Shown: positions 45,940 through 53,374 of the stretch, piece after piece
Position numbering within the stretch: the stretch's first letter is position 1
Layout of the letters: each line of letters opens with the position of its first letter
Source: Betaproteobacteria bacterium HGW-Betaproteobacteria-3
GTDB lineage: Bacteria > Pseudomonadota > Gammaproteobacteria > Burkholderiales > Burkholderiaceae_C
Assembly: GCA_002842205.1 (NCBI GenBank)
Contig: PHCI01000001.1
Span: 1-64,000 of the forward strand
Length of the DNA stretch: 64,000 bases
Direction of reading: 5' to 3'
Position numbers and translations under genes: made by a program
The notes under the pieces: generated by a model
What the model was told of the DNA's origin: nothing
Seen by the model: only the letters and a program-made list of their open reading frames with translations
Databases searched by the model: none

Positions 45940-46132
45940 CTACTGGAACGCCACTTCGGCAAAGCTGCGCAGCTTGCGGCTGTGCAGCTGCCCGATGCCC
46001 TGCTCGCGCAGCAGTTCGATGGCGCGGATGCCGATGCGCAGGTGCTGGTCCACGCGTTCGCGGTAGAAATGGTTGGCCATGCCCGGCAATTTGATTTCGC
46101 CGTGAGCAGGGTGCCGTAGGGCACGCGGAAAC
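45940..46132 (-). pseudogene. amn: 3' fragment of amn (AMP nucleosidase)
   Basis: On the minus strand the last about 55 codons of AMP nucleosidase are intact: HGEIKLPGMANHFYRERVDQ, HLRIGIRAIELLREQGIGQL, HSRKLRSFAEVAFQ and a stop at 45940. Just before HGEIK the residues RVPYGTLL are found in another frame, and the expected CVSDKPL between them (as in E. coli Amn) is missing. Upstream of that the sequence turns into a purT fragment on the opposite strand at about 46131-46134. The rest of amn is absent here. The last 165 bases repeat the 3' end of the longer amn gene at 51.37 kb. Confidence 0.8.
45941..46105. repeat. 165-bp direct repeat, left copy
   Basis: Identical to 51371-51535 except for 4 mismatches, without gaps, in the same orientation, offset exactly 5430 bases. 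Both copies carry the amn 3' end. They flank the efflux operon, so recombination between them would delete or duplicate it. Confidence 0.9.
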
Positions 46133-46368
46133 GAAATCGGCCCCCGCCCGCATGACACCGGCATGGTGACGATGATCACCCCGTGGCAGAACGAGTTTGA
46201 GCTGCACGCCCGCGCCATCCTGGGCCTGCCGGTCAGCACTGCGCTCAAAAGCCCGAGAGCTTCACCAAGCGACGCATGGGCGTGGCGCTGGCGTTCGATG
46301 CCGATGGGGAAGTCGCCCGCGTCAACGCCAAGCTCGCAACATCGAAGGTAAAGCCGCGGGGGGGCTGA
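46133..46368 (+). pseudogene. purT: 3' fragment of purT (formate-dependent GAR transformylase), internally deleted
   Basis: On the + strand [20 protein letters not shown] then [20 protein letters not shown] corresponds to the PurT segment [11 protein letters not shown]..LHxRAxLGLPV. After about 46250 the frame shifts and [20 protein letters not shown] then [15 protein letters not shown] gives the PurT C-terminus with a stop at 46366-46368. Some 45-50 residues between the two parts are missing, as is everything before EIGPRPHD. It abuts the amn fragment head to head, so two unrelated 3' ends have been joined. No other purT sequence is in the window. Confidence 0.75.
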
Positions 46369-46390
46369 AACTGAAATTGTTCAAGCCAAA

Positions 46391-46437
46391 TTGGCAGTTG
46401 GTCCTCGTCAAATCGACATAGTTTGCAATAACTAATA
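46391..46437 (-). repeat. dispersed repeat, copy F (divergent)
   Basis: CCTCGTCAAATCGACATAG then TTTGCAATA resembles the family core but aligns only partly, with an extra TATAGCAAA just beyond. It sits within 21 bases of the stop of the efflux permease gene. The least certain member. Confidence 0.4.
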
Positions 46438-46457
46438 TAGCAAATGAGCGCGAAACA

Positions 46458-47681
46458 TCACTCGTGCCGCAGCGCCTCGATCGGGTCCATGCGGGCTGCG
46501 CGGCGGGCCGGGAAGTAGCCGAACACCACGCCGATGAAGGCCGAGAACACGAGCGCCAGCACGTTGATGGTGGGGTCGAACACATAGGGGACCTCCATCA
46601 CGCCCGACAGGCCGTACGACGCGGCGGTGGCGATGATGATGCCCACCACGCCGCCCAGCGCCGATAGCACCACCGCCTCGATCAGGAACTGCAGCAGCAC
46701 CTCGCGTTCCAGCGCACCCACGGCCAGCCGCAGGCCGATCTCGCGCGTGCGTTCGGTCACGCTCACCAGCATGATGTTCATGATGCCGATGCCGCCCACC
46801 AGCAGGCTCACCGCGGCCACGGCGCCCAGCAGGCTGGTGAGCACGCCCATGGTGCTCGACAGCGTCTCGGCCAGCTGCTGGGTGTCGAAGATGTTGAAGT
46901 TGTCGTCGTCGTCCTCGGCCAGCTTGCGCCGCTCGCGCATCAGCTGGCGCAGGCTGGCCTTGAGCGGCGCGCTGTCGCTGCCGTCCTGCATGGCCACCAG
47001 CAGCGAGTCGACGCGGCGGTTGCCGGTGACGCGGCGCTGCAGCGTGTGCAGCGGCACCACCACTGCGTCGTCCTGGTCGCCCATGCCGCCCTGGCCCTTG
47101 GACGCCAGCACGCCGATCACCTCACACGAGAACTGCTTGATGCGCAGCTGTTCGCCGAGGCCGGTCTGGCCGACGCGGCCGCCATAGATCTCGCGCCGCA
47201 CCGTCTCGCCCACGATGCACACCGCCGCGCCGCCGAGCTGCTCGTCGGGTGCAAACAGGCGGCCGCTGACAAGCTTCCAGTTGCCGGTTTCGAACCAGGC
47301 GTTGGTGCTGCCGGTCACGCTGGTGGCCCAGTTGCGGCCGTTGCCCACCACCGTCACGCTGGCGCGGCCCTGCGGCGCCACCGCCGCCACACCGCCGATC
47401 TGCGCCTGAATGGCTTCGGCGTCGGCTTCGGTGAAGCGCGGCACGCCGCCGCCACCCCCACCGCCACCCCCGCCGGGGCCACGCTGGCCAGGGTTGATCA
47501 TCAGCAGGTTGGTGCCCAGGCTGGTGATCTGCGTTTCGATGGCCGCCGTGGCGCCGTTGCCTAGCGTGACCATGGTGATCACCGCGCTCACCCCGATCAC
47601 GATGCCCAGGATGGTGAGGAACGAGCGCAGCAGGTTGCGTTGCACCGAACGCAGCGCGAGCAGGAAGACGCTATAGAGCAT
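46458..47681 (-). CDS. MacB-type ABC exporter permease
   Basis: 407 residues from the ATG at 47681. One N-terminal helix (LRSFLTILGIVIGVSAVITM), a periplasmic domain (about 50-275), and three C-terminal helices in the FtsX-like domain: LTSLLGAVAAVSLLVGGIGI, VLLQFLIEAVVLSALGGVVG, and NVLALVFSAFIGVVFGYFPA, then RRAARMDPIEALRHE. This is the membrane half of MacB as a separate protein; in E. coli MacB it is fused to the ATPase. Near residue 70-80 a run of ten glycines follows PGQRGPG. It is last of four coupled genes and overlaps the ATPase gene by one base (TGATG). Cargo could be a macrolide, peptide or lipid. Confidence 0.88.
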   Translation of the reverse strand: MLYSVFLLALRSVQRNLLRSFLTILGIVIGVSAVITMVTLGNGATAAIETQITSLGTNLLMINPGQRGPGGGGGGGGGGVPRFTEADAEAIQAQIGGVAAVAPQGRASVTVVGNGRNWATSVTGSTNAWFETGNWKLVSGRLFAPDEQLGGAAVCIVGETVRREIYGGRVGQTGLGEQLRIKQFSCEVIGVLASKGQGGMGDQDDAVVVPLHTLQRRVTGNRRVDSLLVAMQDGSDSAPLKASLRQLMRERRKLAEDDDDNFNIFDTQQLAETLSSTMGVLTSLLGAVAAVSLLVGGIGIMNIMLVSVTERTREIGLRLAVGALEREVLLQFLIEAVVLSALGGVVGIIIATAASYGLSGVMEVPYVFDPTINVLALVFSAFIGVVFGYFPARRAARMDPIEALRHE

Positions 47682-48427
47682 CAGATCGCCTGCGCCGTCG
47701 GTGCCACCGCGGGGTGTGGCGGTGCTTCGGTGGTGGGGTTGGCGTTGACCACGTCGCGGGCCACGCCGCCGTCCACAAAGGTCACCATGCGCCGCGCATA
47801 CGCTGCCATGTCGGGTTCGTGCGTGACCATCAGCACGGTGATGCCGTGGTCGCGGTTCAGGCCGAGCAGCAGGCCCATGATCTCGTGGCTGCGCTGGGTG
47901 TCCAGGTTGCCGGTGGGTTCGTCGGCCAGCACTACGGCTGGCTCTGTGACGATGGCGCGCGCAATGGCCACGCGCTGCTGCTGCCCGCCCGACAGCTCCG
48001 CTGGCGTGTGGTGCTCCCAGCCGCCCAGGCCCACCGACTGCAGCGCCCTCGTGGCCGCCACCTTGCGCACGGCCGCGCTGTCGCCGCGGTAGAGCAGCGG
48101 CAGTTCCACGTTCTCCTGTGCCGAGGTGCGCGCCAGCAGATTGAAGCCCTGGAACACAAAGCCGAGGTACCGGCGCCGCAGCCGCGCGCGCTGGTCGCGG
48201 GTGAGCGCCTCCACATGCACACCTTTGAACAGGTAGGCGCCCGCCGTCGGCGTGTCCAGGCAACCCATGATGTTCATGGCGGTGGATTTGCCTGAACCGC
48301 TCGGCCCCATGATGGCCACGAACTCGCCGGCCGCAATGTCGAGGTCAATCCCCTTGAGCGCCATGAGTTCGGCCACACCACTGCCGTAGCGCTTGGTCAC
48401 CCCCCGCAATTGGATCAGGGCGGTCAT
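47681..48427 (-). CDS. MacB-type ABC exporter ATP-binding protein
   Basis: 248 residues from the ATG at 48427. Walker A AIMGPSGSGKSTAMNIMGCL, Q-loop FVFQGFNLLARTSAQENVEL, signature LSGGQQQRVAIARAIVTEPA, Walker B VVLADEPTGNLD, H-loop VLMVTHEPDMAAYARRMVTF; a LolD/MacB-class ATPase. The C-terminal 25 residues are Pro/Thr-rich. It overlaps the adaptor gene by 4 bases upstream and shares one base with the permease gene downstream. Confidence 0.9.
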   Translation of the reverse strand: MTALIQLRGVTKRYGSGVAELMALKGIDLDIAAGEFVAIMGPSGSGKSTAMNIMGCLDTPTAGAYLFKGVHVEALTRDQRARLRRRYLGFVFQGFNLLARTSAQENVELPLLYRGDSAAVRKVAATRALQSVGLGGWEHHTPAELSGGQQQRVAIARAIVTEPAVVLADEPTGNLDTQRSHEIMGLLLGLNRDHGITVLMVTHEPDMAAYARRMVTFVDGGVARDVVNANPTTEAPPHPAVAPTAQAI

Positions 48428-49803
48428 TTGCTTACCGAGATCTTTTGGTCGGTGATGACAAGCATTCCGGCCTGCAGGTCGCCGCTGGTGATCTCGGTCA
48501 TGCGGCCGTCGCTGATGCCCGGCACCACCGCCACCGCCACGGCCACGCCCTTGCCGCCGGCCGGCAGCACCCATACCTGGCGCGCGTCGGCCGTGCTGGC
48601 GCCGGTGGCCGCGGCGCGGCGCCGGGTGCCGCCGGGCATGCGCGGGATCAGGGTGGCTGTGATGCCGGCCTTGGCGGCCGTGGGCGCCGCGTCGCCCGCT
48701 GCGGTGGGCGTGAAACGCAGCGCGCTGTTGGGCACCAGCAGGACGTCGCGCCGCTGGGTGGCAATGATGGTGGCGCTGGCCGTCATGCCGGGTCGCAGGC
48801 TCAAGTCGGTGTTGTCCACGTCGAGGTAGGTGAGGTAGGTCACCACGTTGTCGGTGATGGTGGAGCCGAAGCCCACGCGCGTGATGTGCGCCGGGTATTT
48901 GCGGGCCGGGTAGGCGCTCACGGTGAAGGTGGCGCTCTGGTCCACTGCGACCGAGCCGACGTCGGCCTCGTCCACATACACCCAGAGGCGCAGCTTGGCC
49001 AGGTCTTCGGCCACGGTGAACAGCGTCACGGCCTGTAGCGAGGCGGCCACGGCGTTGCCCGGATCGACCGAGCGGCTGAGCACCACGCCGTCGGATGGCG
49101 CGCTGATCGACGCCTTGGACAGGTTGGTCTGGTCGGTGGACAGCGCAGCCTTCGCTTCGGTCACGCCAGCGCGGGCGCTGGCGTCGTCGGCTACCGCGCG
49201 GTCCACCGTGGCGCGGCCGACATCCAGCTCGGCTTTGGAGGGCACCTTGCCGCCCGACAGGCGGGCCACCTCTTCCAGCCGCCCCAGGCCCGCCTTGGCT
49301 TCGCGGATGGTGGCCGCCGTTTGCGCCACCTTCGCGCTGGCGGCGGTGAGGGCGGCGGTGGAGCGCACGATCTGGTCGCGTAGCTTGGCGGTGTCCAGCA
49401 CCACCAGCACCTGGCCCTTCTTGATGCGGTCGTTCACGTCCACATTGACCTTGAGCACCGTGCCCGACAGCTCGCTGCCGATGTTGATGGAACGCGTCGG
49501 CTGGATGGTGCCGTTGGCGGTGACGGTGAGCGTGAGGTCACCGCGCGCCACGGTCTGTGTGGTGTAGGTGGGCGCGGCGGCGGCGGCGCGCTGGTTCCAC
49601 CAGTACCAGCCGCCGCCGGCGGCCAGCAGCAGCACCACGGCGCCACCCCACACCATGGGCCGCAGGTACCAGGCGCGTGCACTCGGTTCAGCCAGCAGTT
49701 CGGCCACCGACGGGTCGACCTGTGCCGCGGCGGGCTCGACCGCTGCCGGTGGCGGGGTGGGTGCTGGAGGGGGTGTCGTTGCAGCTGGGGGAACTGGGCT
49801 CAT
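48424..49803 (-). CDS. MacA-type periplasmic adaptor (membrane fusion protein)
   Basis: 459 residues. The N-terminus is a long Pro/Ala-rich cytoplasmic stretch (about 1-50), then a membrane anchor VWGGAVVLLLAAGGGWYWW. The lipoyl half-motifs are NINIGSELSGTVLKVNVDVN-like (IGSELSGTVLKVNVD) and ISAPSDGVVLSRSVDPGNAV, flanking a coiled-coil hairpin of about 100 residues. The beta-barrel and membrane-proximal domains follow; a Gly/Ala-rich stretch near 350-380 is less conserved. It bridges the inner-membrane MacB-like pump and the outer-membrane channel. It overlaps the genes on both sides by 4 bases. Confidence 0.88.
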   Translation of the reverse strand: MSPVPPAATTPPPAPTPPPAAVEPAAAQVDPSVAELLAEPSARAWYLRPMVWGGAVVLLLAAGGGWYWWNQRAAAAAPTYTTQTVARGDLTLTVTANGTIQPTRSINIGSELSGTVLKVNVDVNDRIKKGQVLVVLDTAKLRDQIVRSTAALTAASAKVAQTAATIREAKAGLGRLEEVARLSGGKVPSKAELDVGRATVDRAVADDASARAGVTEAKAALSTDQTNLSKASISAPSDGVVLSRSVDPGNAVAASLQAVTLFTVAEDLAKLRLWVYVDEADVGSVAVDQSATFTVSAYPARKYPAHITRVGFGSTITDNVVTYLTYLDVDNTDLSLRPGMTASATIIATQRRDVLLVPNSALRFTPTAAGDAAPTAAKAGITATLIPRMPGGTRRRAAATGASTADARQVWVLPAGGKGVAVAVAVVPGISDGRMTEITSGDLQAGMLVITDQKISVSK

Positions 49804-51269
49804 GGCGGGTTCGCTTGGTCGGGGGAAAGGGACAGCGCTTGCACCGCTTCGGGCTGCCAGCCGCCGCCCAGCGCCTTGTACAGGCGCACGTGGTCGGCGC
49901 TGACGGCCGCGGCCGCGCTGGCCACGCTGTCTTGCGTGCTGAGCTGGGTTTGCTGTGTGTTCAGCACAGTCTGAAAGTCCACCAGCCCGCTGCCGTAGCG
50001 TTGACGGGCGAGCAGGGCTGCATTGGCGGCGGCACCGGCGGCGAGTTGCAGGCGCGCCAGGCGCTCGCGGTCGCCACGCAGGGCCACCAGCGCGTCTTCT
50101 ACTTCTTGCAACGCCGAGAGCACGGTGGCTTCATAGCCCGTTCTGGCTTGGTCGAGCGCGGCCTGCTGGGCGCGCACCTGCGCCGCCAAAGCGCCGCCGT
50201 TAAAAATCGGCAGCGACACACTTGCGAGCAAGCTGCTGACCACCGACGCGCCGTTGGTGAGCCCGCCGAGCGTTAGCGCGGAGAGGCCCAGTGAACCACC
50301 GAGCTTGAAATTGGGCAGACGCGCCGCTTCTGCCTGCGCCACGCGCGACCATGCGGCGCTGATCTGAAACTCGGCCGCGCGCACGTCGGGCCGCTGGCGC
50401 AACGTGTCCGCCGGGATGGCCGCCGCGAGGTCGGCCGGTGCCTGCGGCAACGCGCCGGGCGCGGCCAGCACGTCAGCCAGCGCGGCGGGCGGCTGGCCGG
50501 TGAGAACCGCGAGTGCGTGGCGGGTCTGCTCCAGCGTGATTTGCAGCGCGGGCAGTTGTGCGCGTGTCTGCTCCGCCGCCGCCCGGGCCTGCTCGGCTTC
50601 GAGCGACGACACCAGGCCGGCCTGCAAACGCCAGTCGGTGATCTGCAGCGTTTCAAGCTGGAGTGCGAGGTTGTCGTTGGCAATCGCCAGCCGCGCCTCG
50701 ATGGTGCGCAGCGTGATGTAGACCAACGCCACCTCGGCAGCGATGGAGCGCTGCACATCGCCCAGAGTCGCGGCGCTGGCGAATGCCGTTGCGTCAGCGC
50801 CCTGCAGCGCGCTGCGGTTGGCGCCGAACACATCAAGTTCCCAGCTGGCGTCGAGCCCGGCGCGAAAGCTGCTGCCGGTGCTGGTGCCTCCCGACGTGCC
50901 GCGCTGCGCCGACGCCGAACTGCCCACGGTGGGGCCAAGCCCCGCCGCCGACACATCGCGCAGTGCCCGCGCCTGCACCAGCGCCGCCTGCGCGCCACGC
51001 ACCGTGGTGTTGGCCTGCAGCGCACGTTCGACCAGCGCGGCGAGCAACGGGTCGTTGAAGCGCTGCCACCACTGGGCGAGGTCGGTGGCGGTCTGTGCCG
51101 TGGGAGCCGCCTCGCCCGACCAGCCGGCCGGCACCGGCAGAACGGGTGGTGCGGTGTCGCGCGCTGACAGGCTGACGCAGCCTGCCAGCAGAACGGCCAC
51201 AGCGGCAGCGGTCGTGAAATGGGTTAGGCGCGAGTCACCGGGGAGACGAGGGCGGAAGTTCAGCAGCAT
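49800..51269 (-). CDS. NodT-type outer-membrane efflux lipoprotein (TolC-like channel)
   Basis: 489 residues. Lipobox VAVLLAGCVS gives a lipidated N-terminal Cys. Two OEP (outer-membrane efflux protein) halves follow: WWQRFNDPLLAALVERALQA, TTVRGAQAALVQARALRDVS, then in the second half RPDVRAAEFQISAAWSRVAQ, and ARTGYEATVLSALQEVEDAL, ending with QRYGSGLVDFQTVLNTQQTQ. It forms the outer-membrane tunnel of the efflux complex. First gene of the operon; no clear promoter was seen in the short gap after amn. Confidence 0.9.
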   Translation of the reverse strand: MLLNFRPRLPGDSRLTHFTTAAAVAVLLAGCVSLSARDTAPPVLPVPAGWSGEAAPTAQTATDLAQWWQRFNDPLLAALVERALQANTTVRGAQAALVQARALRDVSAAGLGPTVGSSASAQRGTSGGTSTGSSFRAGLDASWELDVFGANRSALQGADATAFASAATLGDVQRSIAAEVALVYITLRTIEARLAIANDNLALQLETLQITDWRLQAGLVSSLEAEQARAAAEQTRAQLPALQITLEQTRHALAVLTGQPPAALADVLAAPGALPQAPADLAAAIPADTLRQRPDVRAAEFQISAAWSRVAQAEAARLPNFKLGGSLGLSALTLGGLTNGASVVSSLLASVSLPIFNGGALAAQVRAQQAALDQARTGYEATVLSALQEVEDALVALRGDRERLARLQLAAGAAANAALLARQRYGSGLVDFQTVLNTQQTQLSTQDSVASAAAAVSADHVRLYKALGGGWQPEAVQALSLSPDQANPP

Positions 51270-51278
51270 GGCGTGGCC

Positions 51279-52835
51279 TCAGGGTAGGCCTTTCGACGTC
51301 CACGCACGGTGCGCTGGCGAACATTGCTTCGCCCACCGCTCAACCCGCTCTCTGGCTTGACGCCGACGGTTACTGGAACGCCACTTCGGCAAAGCTGCGC
51401 AGCTTGCGGCTGTGCAGCTGCCCAATGCCCTGGGTGCGCAGCAGTTCGATGGCGCGGATGCCGATGCGCAGGTGCTGGTCCACGCGTTCGCGGTAGAAAT
51501 GGTTGGCCATGCCCGGCAATTTGATTTCGCCGTGAAGCGAAAGCCGTTGGCGGCGATGGTGGCGCTTTCCATGTCCAGCGCCACGGCGCGGCTCTGGCTG
51601 AAGCGGCGCTGCGGGGTGTTGTCGGGCAGCAGTTCCCAGTTGCGGTTGTCGGTGCTGGCCACCGTGCCGGTGCGCATGATGCGTTTGAGGTCAGGGCCCG
51701 AGACCTGCGTCACATCGGCCACGGCCTTTTCGATGGCCACCTGGATTTCGGCCAGCGCCGGAATGGGAACCCACAGCGGCAGTTCCTCGTCGAGCACATG
51801 GTCTTCGCGCACGTAGCCGTGGGCCAGCACGTAGTCGCCCAGTTGCTGGCTGTTGCGCAGGCCCGCGCAGTGCCCCAGCATGATCCAGGCGTGCGGGCGC
51901 AGCACGGCGATATGGTCGGTGATGTTCTTGGCGTTGGCCGGGCCGACGCCGATGTTGACCATGGTAATGCCCGAGCGGTCGCCGCGCACCAGGTGGTAAG
52001 CCGGCATCTGCGGCAGGCGCAGGGGCGCCGCACCGCGCTCGTCGCCCGGCTCGGCCGCCAGCCCCGCACGGCGGGTGACCAGATTGCCGGGCTCCACGAA
52101 GGCGTCGTAATCGCTGGTGCCGTCGGCCATCGCCTCGTGGCCCAGACGCACAAACTCGTCAATATAGAACTGGTAATTGGTGAACAGAACAAAGTTCTGG
52201 AAATGCTCGGGTGCCGTGCCGGTGTAGTGGCGCAGCCGCTGCAATGAATAGTCGACGCGCGGTGCCGTGAACAGCGACAGGGGCTGCGGCTCGCCGGGTT
52301 TTGGCGAGTGCGTGCCGTTGGCAATGCCGTCGTCCATGGCGGCAAGATCCGGCAAGTCGAACACGTCGCGCATGAGCTGGCGGCGCTCGGCGCTCAGGCT
52401 GCCTTCGACGTGATCGTGCTCGGCAAACGCAAAGTGCACCGGGATCGGTTGTGCGCTGGTGCCCACCTCCAGTTCGATGCCATGGTTTTGCAACAGCAGC
52501 TGGAACTGCGCCAGGTAATAACGGTCGTAAAGATCCGGCCGGGTCAGCGTGGTCTCGAACTTGCCCGGGCCGGCCACAAAGCCATAGCTCAGGCGCGACA
52601 TTTCCTGCGCCTTGACGCGCGACACCGTGTCGGTGTGGACGCGCACAAACGGGTAGCAACCGCGCACGCGGCGAATGGATGCGGTGCTGGCCTGCGGCAA
52701 GGCTCCTGCCACAAACTGGCGCATGGCTTCGCGCAGATGTTCCACCTGCTGCTGATAGATGCGCTGCACCTGCGCTAGCGCGGCGTCGGCCTGGGTGAAT
52801 CGGGTGGGGGCGATGAAGGGAGGCAGGTAGGGCAT
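51279..52835 (-). CDS. amn: AMP nucleosidase, frameshifted near its 3' end
   Basis: The N-terminal about 430 residues are a normal AMP nucleosidase (AMP to adenine and ribose 5-phosphate): SRLSYGFVAGPGKFETTLTR, PIPVHFAFAEHDHVEGSLSA, TNYQFYIDEFVRLGHEAMAD, GVGPANAKNITDHIAVLRPH, and AVALDMESATIAANGFRF with the catalytic-region Met-Glu. After GFRF the frame shifts at about 51537: the true C-terminus (HGEIKLPGMANHFYRERVDQ to AFQ, stop at 51370-51372) is in another frame, and the expected [15 protein letters not shown] is missing. As read, the protein instead gets about 85 unrelated residues, ending at 51279. Both amn copies break at the same base before HGEIK. Activity is doubtful. Confidence 0.8.
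   Translation of the reverse strand: MPYLPPFIAPTRFTQADAALAQVQRIYQQQVEHLREAMRQFVAGALPQASTASIRRVRGCYPFVRVHTDTVSRVKAQEMSRLSYGFVAGPGKFETTLTRPDLYDRYYLAQFQLLLQNHGIELEVGTSAQPIPVHFAFAEHDHVEGSLSAERRQLMRDVFDLPDLAAMDDGIANGTHSPKPGEPQPLSLFTAPRVDYSLQRLRHYTGTAPEHFQNFVLFTNYQFYIDEFVRLGHEAMADGTSDYDAFVEPGNLVTRRAGLAAEPGDERGAAPLRLPQMPAYHLVRGDRSGITMVNIGVGPANAKNITDHIAVLRPHAWIMLGHCAGLRNSQQLGDYVLAHGYVREDHVLDEELPLWVPIPALAEIQVAIEKAVADVTQVSGPDLKRIMRTGTVASTDNRNWELLPDNTPQRRFSQSRAVALDMESATIAANGFRFTAKSNCRAWPTISTANAWTSTCASASAPSNCCAPRALGSCTAASCAALPKWRSSNRRRQARERVERWAKQCSPAHRAWTSKGLP
51371..51535. repeat. 165-bp direct repeat, right copy
   Basis: Right-hand copy of the amn 3' end repeat; see the left copy at 45941-46105. 4 mismatches, same orientation. 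Confidence 0.9.
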
Positions 52836-52847
52836 GACGCGATTGTG

Positions 52848-53246
52848 CTACGGCTGCCCCCTCCCCCGCTGCAGAACCTGCCCCATCAACGCATGCAACG
52901 TGTTGATGGCCTTGAGGGGCCGCACCATGACCTTGAAGTGGTCGATCCGCCCTGCATCGTTCCAGTGGATGATGTCCACCCCATTGACGGTGATGCCCTC
53001 GCAAATGGTCTGGAATTCCAGCACCGCGGATTGCGCCGATTCCCACTGGTGGAGGTAGTGGAAATGTTCGTTGTTGAGCACGCTCAGCGCGGCTTGAAGG
53101 TACGCCAGGGTGATGGCCTTGCCAACTTGTGGCGTGTGGACCACGGGCGACTCGAACACCACGTGCTCGGCCAAGATGTTGGCCAGTTCGCGGGCGTCAC
53201 GGGTTTTGACAATCTGGTGCCAGTGTTCGAGGGTGGGGTGGGGCAT
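52848..53246 (-). CDS. NTF2-like/SnoaL-like protein
   Basis: 132 residues starting at 53246 (MPHPTLEHWHQIVKTRDARE). The fold signature of NTF2-like proteins is visible: an N-terminal helix with LANILAEHVVFESPVVHTPQ, KAITLAYLQAALSV, and C-terminal strands HWNDAGRIDHFKVMVRPLKA, ending LHALMGQVLQRGRGQP. These proteins are small enzymes or binding proteins for steroids, polyketides and similar ligands. No metal or catalytic residues can be assigned with confidence. It lies 12 bases upstream of amn on the same strand. Confidence 0.7.
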   Translation of the reverse strand: MPHPTLEHWHQIVKTRDARELANILAEHVVFESPVVHTPQVGKAITLAYLQAALSVLNNEHFHYLHQWESAQSAVLEFQTICEGITVNGVDIIHWNDAGRIDHFKVMVRPLKAINTLHALMGQVLQRGRGQP

Positions 53247-53374
53247 GGTCGTCCTTCGGGCAAGAAGCATGGGGCAAGTTGTGATTGTCCGCAGGCATGA
53301 TCCAGGTGTAAAGCACGCCGGGAACGTTGCAGCGAACCCGCTGCGGGCAACCCAGACGGCCTGGGCCACGTGGA

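Noticed and set aside
47682-48263. Longer N-terminal extension of the MacB-like permease frame
   Set aside because: It overlaps the ATPase gene in another frame and lacks any domain; the ATG at 47681 gives the proper first helix.
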